Source: Puffinus mauretanicus (lineage: Eukaryota > Chordata > Aves > Procellariiformes > Procellariidae). From it: DNA of 64,000 nt. Location of the stretch: positions 1-64,000 of the forward strand of contig JAJKFH010003680.1 in NCBI GenBank assembly GCA_023333565.1, given 5' to 3'. Shown piece by piece: positions 49,901 through 61,641 of this stretch. Position 1 is the stretch's first letter. The number at the start of each line of letters is the position of its first letter. The translations under genes were made by a program, and so were the position numbers. The notes under the pieces are model-generated. The model saw only the letters and a program-made list of their open reading frames with translations, made no database searches and was not told where the DNA came from.

Positions 49901-50660
49901 AATAATTGGATTACAGAGTACTTGAAATAATGAGAATTAGGGGGTTTAGCAACTTACTCCCACTTTCCAAAGGCTTTCTTGTAGATGCCATTACAAAAAA
50001 GCTATTTAAGGAAACTTAATACAGTAGAAACTTGTTTGAAAAAAACAATAGATGAAGTAAAGAACTAATTATTCTGTTCTCAGCACAAAAAGCATTAATA
50101 GCACAGTGTCGCGCTAACAGCTGTTGAAAACGGAGACCTAAAATTGCTTGCTACAGCAATACTGTGTAGTTTGCTGATGATTAGAGAGGATTTTCAAGAG
50201 TAAATGAAATGTTGGATGCAACTTAAAGCAGTCAAATACAGGCAAATAGGCTTTGAGGAAAAAACGTTTGGAAGTTCCCATGCAGTCAGCTGACGGCAAC
50301 ACCTATATATGTAGGTTTGTGGATTCTGTCTGCCATAAAATAGTGGATGGAAAGAACAATCATGACAAGCTTTAGTGAAAAGGGCTGGCAGTTTCATTTT
50401 GTGGTGCAGCATCAAGTCCATTAGACGAATCTTGAAAAAATAAAAGAAAAACAGAACTTGGGAGAACATTGCATGGAAAAGGTAAGCGAACTTTAAAATG
50501 TTTGTGGTGTTTTACAGAAAAATAAAAGTGGGAGGTTGTTAACAGCCAGGGGAAAAGAGCCATTCTTTTTTTTTCTATTTTTAGTTTCAATGAACAGTGG
50601 CATTTCGGATAGGAAAGAAAGATGCATGAGCGTCCTCTAGAGGACACGTAAAAGGGTTTC
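43926..50660. other. Intergenic region between TUBGCP5 and the next CpG island
   Basis: No gene is recognisable. Open frames such as those at 44,299-44,742 and 46,276-46,602 on the minus strand have no known domain. The region holds a perfect CTCF core motif at 45,675 and otherwise unique sequence. Confidence 0.6.
45675..45688 (+). promoter_or_regulatory. CTCF core motif
   Basis: CCACTAGGTGGCAG matches the 14-bp CTCF core consensus CCASYAGRKGGCRS at every position. It lies 2.8 kb past the TUBGCP5 stop and about 5 kb before the next CpG island, where an insulator would be plausible. Occupancy is not shown by sequence. Confidence 0.65.
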
Positions 50661-50689
50661 CTACGGGATACCCTTCGCTTCTTTAAGGT

Positions 50690-51960
50690 CCTCCGTCCCT
50701 ACTGCCGGGCTCCTTCCCTCGCCATCCTGCCGAAATTGTGACGTGGGAAGAAACGGGAGAGCTGTTAACGCCGACGCCGGAGCGCCCGGGGCGCTGGCTG
50801 TCCCTGCGGGGGCTCTCACGGCGGTGCTGGGGGCACCCGGGCCCCGCTCGAAGCGGGGCGCGGATCCCGCTTTCCCTGGGTTGTACACAAGTGCGAGGGG
50901 GGGCACGGCCGTCTCATATATAGATTTGTCTTCCTATATGTAGATTTCCCTGTGGATATGGCACAGAAAAGGTCGCTTTCATTAAAAACAAAGAGAGGGA
51001 TCACGCCGTGGCAGCCGAACACGCAGCTCCGCCGCCGCCGGCGGCAGCCCTGGGACGGCTCCCGGCTCCCCGGGAGGAGGAGGAGGAGCCGGAGCGGGCG
51101 GGGGGGAAGGGGCGGCAGGTTTGGGATGAGGCGGGAGGAGGAGGAGCTGGGGCGGCAGGAAGGGTGTTTCCCTGCGCAGCTCCCGGTTGAAGTGACTCAG
51201 ACAGGAAACTCCCCGCCAGGCGCGGCCCAGGAGCGGAGCCGCCGGGCCGACGCGACCCTCGGCGGCGGACGGGCCGGGCCGGGTCGGGCCGAGCGGAGCC
51301 CCCAGGCGGGCGGACAGACGGGCCTCTCCCGCCGCCGGGCAGCGCCGTTCCCGGGAGCCGGCGGCGAGCGGGTGAGCAGCGCTTCCCGGGCCCGGAGCGG
51401 CCTGCCCGCGGGGTGGGGGCCGTCCCTGAGGCGGAGGTGGCGGCGACTCCGCCGCTTCGAGTGCGGTTTCGCCCCCCTCCCCCGTTTATGGACGCTTTAT
51501 CCGGGGCGCTGGCGGTTCCCTGCCCCCTCCGCGCACCTCTCGCTAGTGACCGCCAGCCCCACACGCGTGTTTCTGTTTTATTTATTCCTCCCGCCCTGTT
51601 TTTGGTGCTCCCCCGGGCTCAGCCCCTCGCAGCAGGCTGCGGGCCGCTGAGCTGCGGGGCCGGGCCCGCCGCGGGGCCTCTCCGGGGCCGCCAGCTTGGA
51701 GGTGCCGGTGCCGCCGCGGGGGCTCCCGCTGCTCGGACGGAACCGGGCCGGGGGGTGCCGGGCGTCGCCTCGCAGGCGCTGGGGTGGCGGGGCGGCGGGA
51801 AGGGTCGGGCTTGGCCGGGCGCTGTGAGGCGGCTGTCGGCGGCAGGCGGGCGGGCAGGCAGCGGGCAGGTGGCCGCTCCCTCAGGCGGGACCCCGCCAGT
51901 GGGTAAAGCCTCAGGGGTGGTTACTCAAAAGCCAATTTTAGTCTCTTCTTCTGGGTGTGG
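50690..51960 (+). promoter_or_regulatory. CYFIP1: CpG island promoter, probably of CYFIP1
   Basis: About 1.3 kb of extreme GC and CpG density rises out of AT-rich flanks, without an evident protein-coding exon; the long open frames seen on both strands reflect lack of stop codons in GC-rich DNA. An AP-1 site TGACTCA lies at 51,193-51,199. A good donor (GAGCGG|GTGAGC) at 51,372 would end a first non-coding exon. In human the gene following TUBGCP5 in the same orientation is CYFIP1, a WAVE-complex subunit, so this is the simplest assignment. It rests on synteny only. Confidence 0.6.
51200..51371 (+). other. CYFIP1: Putative non-coding first exon of the downstream gene
   Basis: The right end is set by the donor G|GTGAGC at 51,371/51,372. 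The left end is arbitrary, since the transcription start is unknown. No start codon in good context leads to a protein I recognise, so it would be 5' UTR. Confidence 0.4.
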
Positions 51961-53251
51961 AGTCTGAATTGTTCTCTCTCACGCGTAGCCCGTGTGTCCG
52001 TAACACAGGGGTGGTCGGAGTTCTGCTTCCTAGGCTGTCCGGATTAGATGGGAAAAAATAAAAGTAAAAAGCCCTGTGCAAGTTCCTCCTGCTCTTCAGA
52101 TGAAGGAGATGACCTAGTGCCTGTCTAAGGACATAGAGTAACTTCCTCTTGAGGAAGTTGAGTTTTATCCAGTTAAAATAACTATGCTGTAGTGAGAGCA
52201 GCAATGTAAGCACGAAACTCCCCAGGTGGATGGTCTGGTACCCCGTCCCTCTCCTGCCTGTCTCTGACGAGCAAAGGGATGCAGGCAGACATGCATTTCA
52301 TCTGTGTGAGTCTTCCTGTAGTTCATCAGCAACTCTGCTAATCGTCTTTGCCTTTCAGTAGGCTCTCATTGCCTTGATTTTTATTCCTGCGCCGTTTGAT
52401 GACAGGTTTGAGTAGCATTTAGACATGTAAATGGTTGGTTGTGCCAGGGAGGCTGTTAGGAGGAAGTTGTCTTTGTGGGATGTAGCCAGTCTGCCTGAAG
52501 CGGTGGCTGGAGAGCGTGCATTGGAGGGGGAGGAAAGCTGTCTGGAGGAATTTCTTCTTAATTAGAAGCTTTGCTATAAACTGTGGGAAATGGAAAGCTT
52601 AAGCTAATGAGCGACTCCAGCCCTTATTGCATTCCAGTTACATATTTGCCATAACTTTATTATAATAAACTTACTGAACAGGTACACATGCAGTGTTGTT
52701 GGTTAGCGTGTTTTTCAAAGTAGAACTTCTAATAATACTGTAAAGCAATTCTGCGATCTCTGGATTATGTTTATATTAACTGCACTTACACAAACTGGTC
52801 TGTGCTCAGACTATCTCTGAGCTCTGTGCTAGCAAATGCATTGCTAGTCGTTACTTAAGTGTTCTGGTTCTTGGCTTTATTTAAATCCTACTTTTAACTT
52901 TTTAAAATTCTTTTTTGCATTTGCAAACAAAGAGTTTCTCCTGATCTAATGTAAAAGGCTCTTTAAGCGTTCCTAGACAACTGGTCTGTGAAGTCTGGCT
53001 GGTGGAGGCAGCCAGTGTTTCTGTAGCTGCCAGGAAGGAGGAGGAGGAATTCAGAAGCGAGTTGTACAGCACTGGAGTACAGCAGGAAGGTTTAGTCCCA
53101 GTATCATCAAAGTTTGCTCTCTAAAAAACGTATAGTAGGCTTTCTCTGCAGCAGCTTGATAATTTTTTTTTTTTTTGTGTAAAGGATTATGTGATTGATG
53201 GAATATCTCAATTATACTTCGTGGTTTTCAGATTGCTACACCTAACTTTTC

Positions 53252-53277
53252 TTTTTTTTTTTTAAAAAAAAAAAAAA
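53252..53277. repeat. T12-A14 palindromic homopolymer pair
   Basis: Twelve T directly followed by fourteen A, able to fold back on itself. It sits 12 bp upstream of the candidate splice acceptor at 53,289/53,290. Confidence 0.95.
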
Positions 53278-53289
53278 CAAACCTCTCAG

Positions 53290-53341
53290 AATCTTAGACA
53301 AATAAACGAGACACTCCCCCCATCTGCCCTGCTGAAGATGG
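53290..53341 (+). CDS. CYFIP1: Candidate second exon carrying a start codon, possibly CYFIP1
   Basis: The 52-nt segment lies between an acceptor CCTCTCAG and a strong donor G|GTAAGA. It contains a single ATG at 53,338-53,340, in the context GAAGATGG (A at -3, G at +4), so only ATG-G is coding and the second codon must start with G. CYFIP1 proteins begin Met-Ala, which fits. An upstream in-exon TAA and TAG make the 5' part untranslated. The following exon would have to start with the rest of an Ala codon; I find no such exon before 64,000. If the gene is not CYFIP1, or the exon is spurious, this call fails. Confidence 0.4.
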
Positions 53342-56300
53342 GTAAGACTTTGTGTGTTTTGTTTACAGACCTTGGGTTTGGTCAGTTCCTGTTGAGGGTC
53401 CTGATGAGGAGAGTGGAGTGGTGTTTGAAATGTGTTCAGCAGTGTTAGCTTAAAACCTCTGACTTAGTAGATATCACAGTATTTAAACCTAAGTGGAGCT
53501 GAATTACGTAAGTTGTTTTTTTAAAAAAAAAAATCTACGTTGTAAGAAAGGGAATGTTCCACAAACAATCCCGACTTTTCAGTTCTTAACTTCTGAACGT
53601 GTGACTTAGAAAAGCTGGTAATCCTTCAGTGATGTATGTGTAATATCCAAAGCGTTCATTAACAAAATTCTTGTTTTTTCAGTTTGCCTTAGGTGGCAAT
53701 TGGCCCCTGGGCTTGAACCCACAAATCCTCTTGACCTGTTGCACAGACTTTAAAGCATAATTAAATAATTAACAGATATCTGTTCCAGCTACGTGTTTTA
53801 TGTTAAAAGTTTGTCTGATATACTCCTTAGTTTTGGTTAGTACTTTGTTTATTCGTTCTGCGAGAGAGGTGCCGTGGAAGGTGGCTAGTTCCTCAGGGTA
53901 GGTTTCACGGTCTTGTCATAACTCTCTTTGCAGAATCATCCAATTTTTATTTTTTGTTTTGTTTCTCGAAGATTTCCAAGATGCTCAGGCTGAGGTGGAA
54001 GCTTCAGAGCAGTTGGATTGGAGCTGCAAAGTTGGAACAAAAAGATGGAACAAAAAATCCCCACAAAGCTCCTTTTCTTGGATTCAGTTTTATTCATCCT
54101 TTGGCCTGAAAGCTGCTAGAATTGCTTGCAGTGCTATACAAGAGAGAATTAATTTTAGCATAATTTCCACACATATTTTGTGTGCACATGAAGACGGTCT
54201 CATTTTACAGTCGTTGCTCTGCCTTCTCAGGGCAAGTCCTTCATGTGGTTCCTTTGCTGTACCAACAAGTAAAGTAAACTTTAACGTCGGGCAGCGTGTT
54301 ATACCATAGTGAATCAGAAGTCAGCCGTATGATTGACTTCGCTTCCCTTGAAACAGTGACAGTGTGAGTTTCTGAATTTTTATTGTTTACATATTTTTAA
54401 ATAGCTGTAGTTACTATGGCAAGCCCCAACTTAATAAGCAATTATTCTTGAACCAAATTAAGCGCTTATTTACCTAGGGATGCTGCAGGAGCTTGACACA
54501 ACCCAAGCGTGAATGGCCGGTGAAGTGGGTGGATCCATGCATGCACTTGGAATGTGATTCATTTAAACAGTCCTGAGCTTCCATTCGGACATGCTCTCGG
54601 TTAGGTCACACAGAGAGGCAGTAGTAAATATAACAGATTTGGAGACTATTGATATTTAGAACATATACCTTGTTACAAGTGGCCTCTGACAGGCCTTATT
54701 CTTGCAGGGCATTCTGTTAGTTTTTCGCTACATTGTTATTTGAATACATAAAAAATGAAGGCCACCTATATTGGTCCTTTTTTGTGCATGTGTGCAGCTC
54801 TGACACAATAACATGAAAGAAGGACATTTCAACATTGTGAAATATGATTGTATACCTACAAAAACTTACTGACAACTTAGTATTGGTACTTATATTTTAA
54901 ACTACAGACATCAGTTTAGGATTCTTCTTTACTATACATCTACCCTTAGAAGCTGATGTTTGTAGGGCTCAGGGGTGCACTTTGCTGTGTAGTACTGATA
55001 ACTGAGAGTGTGTATTGATTTGCTGAGTTTAAGTATAATTTCATTAATCCACATCACCTGCCTTTCTAGTGGTAAAATTGACATATGGTGCATTGATGAG
55101 ACTTGCTACAGGAAGGCAGAGGGTGCAAAATAGCAGATAATCTTTCTATCTCTTGGCACCAAAAATGTTGTAACTCATCTTTTGGGTAGCTCCTTATCTC
55201 TCGTAAACACACTGGCAAAAAAACCCTGAAGCTTGTTTTCTTCATAGGACTTAAAAGATTTTCTCTGTGTCAGTGTCTACTGTTTGCTCTCTATTACCTC
55301 TATTATGTGCATTCATAAATGTGTGCCTTGTGGAGAAAATCCTGTCTTCAAACAGTTCGGTGTTTTTTTGGAAAAGTGTCAGTCTTGGACTTCTAACTGT
55401 AAAAAGTAGGATGATGGTAAATGTGGTATGGCACAAATAATTGTGAGGCATTTGCCACCTCAGCAGAAACCTCCCTTCCCTCAGGCTAACCGTCAGCAGG
55501 ACAGCAAGTGAATTTATAGCTGTGTAGCCTTTCTAGAGAAAGACCATTGCAGGGGAGGTGATTTAAGGTTGTGGGCAGCAGAGTTGAGAGCAGATCTGCC
55601 TGGGGAGGGAGCCCAGCTCTGTGAGCCTCCATGGCTGGGAGGTGGTGGTCCCAGGGATGGCTAGGAGCAGCGCTTGTGCTGTGCTGCCATATCCCTTCCC
55701 CACATCTTCTGTAGCTGTTTCACCCCACTAGCACTCTGCTCCTGCTGTCAGGGTCCCAAACGGGGCACCGGTCTCGTGGCCCGGTGGGGCACTGAGCTCA
55801 GAGAGGGCTCTTGGGGTGGAAATCCCTCTGTAGCCAAACGAGCTGCTTGCTGGGGGCTCCCTGCATGGGACTTACCTGGCTGTGGTCTGCCAGGTGTGGA
55901 TCTGCAACCCTCCAAGTCACACAGCGAGGGCCCCGTTAAACGCTTCTCAATTACCTGAGAGAAGTAAAGGTGAACGTGGTGGTCTTTCAGTTGGGTGGTT
56001 GCTCTCTGCTTCTGCCTGTGTGTTGCCAGGGCACCTGTCCCAGCATAGGCACAGCTTAAAGTGAACAACCTCCCGCAGGAGGGGAGGTTCTACCTACTGA
56101 CCTTAATAAAGCTTTTCTTATTTCAAATAATTGGGTAACACTAACATGTGAGGAACTGACACTTCTGTTCTTGCTTTTGTTAGAGGTAAATGCCGGGGCA
56201 GCAGGCTGTGGTGCCTCCCTTTCCCTGGTTTACAAAGCAGTTACTCGTGGAGTGAAGCTGCACGATTTCTCCATGCTTGGACTAGATGGTGGGAGATTTT

Positions 56301-57739
56301 CTCAGTTTAATGGTGTGTCTCTTAGCAAGCCTTTCACAGAGCTGGTTTCTGCAGGTCTGCTTTTCAGGAGTGTTAGTCAGGAGGTAGTAGAATGACCAAG
56401 CAGCTTTTTAAAGCCAAGAATCACTCATTTGGAGCAAAAAATGCCATTTCGCCTTCCCTCCGTCCACTGAAAGGCATCTTAAGACTTCAGACAGCGTGTA
56501 GACTTATGCTTATTAGATGACACTCTCTACAAGTGATTAGAGTTCTCTACAGGGCTGAGTCTTAGTAATGTTCTTATGAATTAGTACAATATTAAGTAAA
56601 AGAAAAAAATTAAGTGGTGCTTTTGGTTTTGGAAACAGATACTCAGATTTCAAAACCAGTACTGTGGTTTTATGTTAGGACATAAGTCTCAAGAGTTGAC
56701 GTGCTAAGTAGTGATTCCAGCTGTGTAAATGGTACAAGGAGCTTTTGGAGATGCTTACTTTATGCACTACAGGTATACAAGAGATTTGTTTCCAGGGTTT
56801 AGATGAAAATATGGTAGTGCTGTATGTCACTTTAGAATACTTTAATTCTGATAAGGACATGGACACTTTGTTGGCAGGAAATAAAAATGATGTAGACCTG
56901 AACTTGATTTATAGTCTTCTTTCAGTGTAGCTCTAATTATTTTAAGTGGGTTCACTGACATATTAAATCAGTAAGGAGAGTACACTCAATTATACATTCA
57001 AAGTTCAGGTAAACTATCATGACACATTGCTCAAGATAGATGTGGATGCTCATCAGGTGATATCAGAAGTAAAGCTTTTGATGAATTTTCACTGAAACTG
57101 CATATTTTCATGTATTGTATAAAAATGAAAGTATAAAATGTTACAGATGGTGATCTCTTTTAGAGGAAAAAGAAAGCTTAAGAAACTAAAAGCTATTTGC
57201 TTATTTCCATTTTCCCCTCCACCCTGTCCTGTAGTATTTCCTTAATTTTTTAAGAGATCTATTAAATTATAACTTGCTTCTTGTCTGATTCTTCCCCACC
57301 TCTCCAAAATGCACGTAGCTGATTTTTTTAACAGCTTCTGAAGCCTGTTTTTTTAAAATAATGTAATTTTGCAAAATTGTACATTATTCTTGTACTCTGG
57401 ATGTTAAATAAAAAGCTACTTTTAAGCATGAATAGTACCAATTTGCCTAAAATATCTTCCAACTTATTTTTCAGATAAAGAAGCATACATTTTTTTTGCT
57501 TCAGTTAAAGTCGAGGGAGTTGTACTGCTGATTTTAGTAAATACTTTCAGGTAGAGGGAAGGAGTGGGAATGACAGTGTGCAGCCTCTGTTTTAAAGAGT
57601 CATTTTTATTGAAGCCTTCGTTCACTTTTTAAACTTAAAATAAGTCCGTGCCAAAGCCAGAGCTTCACCTGCAGGTTTGCATTGAAAAAACCTGCTGGAT
57701 ATAATTAACGCCTGTCATGTATGCTGTAAGACGGAGCTG

Positions 57740-57870
57740 GATGCATAATGCGGAGGCGCTGCGGCAGGGGAACGGGGTGGCTGCCCCGGCCTGGGCAGCT
57801 GCCCTCCGCGGTGCTGCGGCTGGCGGCCTCCCCGCAGGCAGGGGCTGCTGCCGGTGAGACTGACCTTGGA
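57740..57870 (+). other. Small GC-rich patch with exon-like donor
   Basis: About 130 bp of CpG-rich sequence in an AT-rich background, with an open frame on the plus strand starting at 57,748 (MRRRCGRGTGWLPRPGQLP) and a GTGAGA donor-like site near 57,854. It may be an alternative promoter or first exon, or simply a local GC island. Confidence 0.25.
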
Positions 57871-60800
57871 GCAACCACATCTGGAAATGGACTCGACAAG
57901 AGAGGGTGTGCTCGCTCGCTCTCTCTCCCCCGAGAAAACAACATTTTCTTCTTTGTTTCTCCCCAGCCTTGTGAACGGAAAGTACAGTTCAAGAACTCAC
58001 ATGCTTAAATAAACAGTTTGTCTAAGGCTGAGGGGTTGCATTATTGCTTAGATTGAAATCTAAAGACTCCAGACTCTTGTCTTTCTCTCGATCTTTGTGG
58101 CTCATCTCCCTCACCTGTAATGTGACAGACTGGTGCTCAGCCCACCATCCACTGCTCCTTTCAGCATATGCACACAGATGCGCCCTTTTTGATTAAAGTA
58201 ACAGCAGTCCCCCCACACCAAATACAAAGGACGACCAACCAAACCCCTGTTGAATAGGCATCAGTGATGGCAGTCTTTCTGCAGGATGAAAGGTGCTGTG
58301 TCTGAGCAATGACGGGTTAATTCCGAGCGCACGTGCTTTCTCCTCTTCTTTCTGGGGTGGTTATCGCCCTTGCTGCTTCCTTCCTTGTTCTTTGCAAAAT
58401 CCTCACATTGGGAATCTTACCCTTGCTAGGAAACGAGAGAGCTTTTCACAACTGCTGAACGTGCCGTAAGCGCTGTGCTTCAGTGCTAAATTTTAGTCTT
58501 GCCCAAAGCAATGCCGTGCAGCATTGCTTCCTCACACACCCATGCAACAGTAGGAAGAATCAGAAACAGAAGTATGGAAGAAATGTGCGTTGAGGACAGC
58601 TGCAGGAGATAGCAGCAGCAGCACAGCAAAATGGCCAAAGCAGCAAAACAAGAAGGGAAGATTAAACAACAGGGGAGGTGAGGAGTGAACTGGGTGAGAG
58701 GAAAAGAACATGAAAAAGAGAAGAGGAGGGAGTTAGTCAAGAAGCAATAAAAAGGAAGAACTGGAAGTTGAAGGACAAGCAAAACATAAGTTGCAGCTGA
58801 TGGGACTCAAAGGTGTAGTTTCAGGAGAGTGTTAAAGGGGTGAGGCAAATAAGTGTAACAAAAGAGATCTCGGCACACCTAACCTAGAATGAGACAAGAG
58901 TTAAACCTTTTAACTTCATTCCAGCCTGAAGAGAGGCCAAATATTGTGGAAGGGTTTTTAATATGTATGTAAGTTTAGGATTAATACAGAGCTGAGTTAG
59001 TATTCTGAGTGAACATGGAAAAAATGTAAGACTTAATTAGTAAATCAACACAAGGCCCCTCAGCCATCTAGCTCCACCAATGGCAGATTATTAAATTTTA
59101 TTTTATATTGGCAACTTATATCTTGGGCTTCAGGCTTAGGTACACAGGTGAAACAAACCAAGCAAAACCCCTCTATGAATCGTTGTATCACAAACGCGAT
59201 CGCAGAGCGGGTTGCGTGCTGCAGACCAAGCTGCAGCGACAGGCCCTCCCTCCTTGTTCACATGCGTGGGATGTCTGTGGAGCAAACTTTACAGGGCTAG
59301 GCTTCTCCCATATCATCGTAATGGATTCTCAAATAAAACAAGTGGCAACAAGCAGAATCAGTTTCCCATTTTTTGAAGTTTGTGTATCGCACTACGCTTG
59401 AGATTCCTGCGTGGGGATAGCATTTGACCTTATGTTTTATGATCAGGTTGTTGCACCTCTCCTCCAAAGCTTCAAGGTGTGGAATGACACTGCAGATGCA
59501 CAGTACTAGCTAGGCTGCGTATCGAAATACCTGGTGATTACTTTCTGCATCGTCCACTGCAGGTACTGCTGCAGTAGAATTACTGTGTGCTCATCCGTGT
59601 GCTACTGCTGGCTGCTAGCACAGCAGGAAAAGACAAACCTGCTCTTGTGCTAACTTGCTAGCAAGAATATAGTGACTCCAGCCTTGTGCTATGTTATGGG
59701 AGTGCTAGGGTTACACGATGTTCTCTAATTGTGGGAGAGTTTTCTTACTGACACTTTAAAAGGGAGTCGCTAGTAGACCTGAACCTGGTGGCAGGCATCA
59801 AGGAGGGCGATTCTGTCCCACTGTGGCTCACCAGTCTTGATGTAGGCTTCATCTAAAGAGCCTGAGAGTTCCCGTTCATAACGTCTTGTGATGATAGTAG
59901 AGTGTCAGGCCTTCCTGTCATTGGAAATGTGCTTGAATTCGTCCAGGGGGTTGGAAGGGAATGCCTATAGTTAGTTGACAAGCGTGACCGATTGTCATCT
60001 GAGTGCTGGTGTTTTAGCTACATGACAGCATCGTTAGCAGTGATGTCCTCCTGACCTTGATTATGGTGTGGGAGGGAGGGAGGAACAGTACTGACTCATG
60101 AAAGTGTGGCTTTTAGGTTGCATAAATGGTGCTGCCATTGCTTACCGTGGTGTCCGAGGTGATAAGACTGGTGTATCACTGAGCACTTGAACCTCGGTTG
60201 CACAGTTGTAGCATAGTTATTGCGTGTGTAAAGGGAAGGGAATTGCTTGTCAAGATGTTTCCCTGCAGGGGACAGAAGCTGGACCGGTAGCAGTGTAGGC
60301 TATCTTAATGAAGGCTGCATGAAAAATTCACACGTGACTGAAGACAAAGTGCTTTTGGTTTGGGAAGTTGCGATTTTCTAAAAAAAGATTTCTGTGCTTT
60401 AGCATTATGTTTTCCTCCAAATCTGTGTCTGCTCTCGGAAGCCTGCTTCTTCCCCTCCACCCCTCCAACGGCAGGGCAAAGCAGTTAATGTGAGCCACGC
60501 CGCCCCACAGGAGTCTAATACTAAATTAATTGTTTCCATTATGTGGCCATTCTTCTGGGACTTGCTATGGTGCTGGGATGGGGTAATTCAGCACCGGAAT
60601 TTGTGTTTTCCCTTTTGCACCTATTGAGCCTTTTTTATTCCAGTCACAGACGTATTTTTGAAAGCTTAGCAGTATGTCAAATCTGTTGCACAAAGGACTG
60701 TCAGCTGCTGTTTGCTTTCTTCTGTCTTTTACTTTAATCAGGGGGGCCAGTAAATGATGTGAAAAGCATTTTTCTTTGCTTCTTCAGCTTATGCAAATCT

Positions 60801-61621
60801 GTTGCTTAGGAACGAAGAGGAGCTCCAGTCCCAAAAGGAACCTCTTACGCTGATCCCTTTGGCAAAAAGGCGGATTGTGCTGTCCAGAGCACAGAAAAAG
60901 AGCATTCAAACAGAGAAGATGCAGTGCATTGCTGTTCTCTGAAGCACTTTAGTTATCAGTCTGGTAAAATGTTTTCTGCTCAGTCTGAATTGATAGGTAT
61001 GCAGTTGAACAGCTGAGGCTTTTGAAGTTTAATTAAAATAGAACTAACTGGGAATTTTTGAGAGAGATCTTGGAGGTTTGAAAGAAAAGCGAGTATTACA
61101 GTAATCGCTGTGCTGTTCTCAGAAGAGAAAATCCATTCCTTTTGTTAGGTCTTCCCTTCACAAGAGTCTTTTGTGATTAGAGTCTCATGGATTAACTGGA
61201 GTATGAACATTACACAGAATATTGAATCAACTTTTCTTCATAGGAAAATGATTTAATTGATTTTTTGCAAGCCAATGAAATAAAAGAATGACACAGTGGA
61301 ACAGAAGGAACCTGAAAATGTTGTGTTGCTGTAGGGATAAAACTTAACTTCTGCTGCTGTGTAGACCCAGCCTATTCCTGTGGGAATGTTGTCATGAGTT
61401 CACTGACATTGGTCCCATAGACCCCGGTTCGACAGGCCATTCAATATCTTTTTATGTTTATCCCTGTTTTAATTTCTCTCCTTCTGTGCATGGACTGCTG
61501 AATGCCTTTGTTCCTCCCTTTTGAAGGATATGCTGCTTTTCCCTTTCTTTAACTGCTGTACGTAGAATTTTCCTGATTTTTATCATGGTATCCTGTCCTG
61601 TAAAGTAGGGTAAGCTTTGAG

Positions 61622-61641
61622 TTATTTATTTATTTATTTAT
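61622..61641. repeat. (TTTA)n microsatellite
   Basis: About five TTTA units. Confidence 0.9.

Noticed and set aside
50952..51650. 232-codon plus-strand frame in the second CpG island, and a 187-codon minus-strand frame over it
   Set aside because: Both are Arg/Gly/Pro-rich, open on both strands at once, and match no family. Typical of CpG-island DNA.
60789..60800. Octamer ATGCAAAT in the presumed intron
   Set aside because: A perfect POU octamer, but an 8-bp motif is expected by chance in 10 kb and there is no supporting context.
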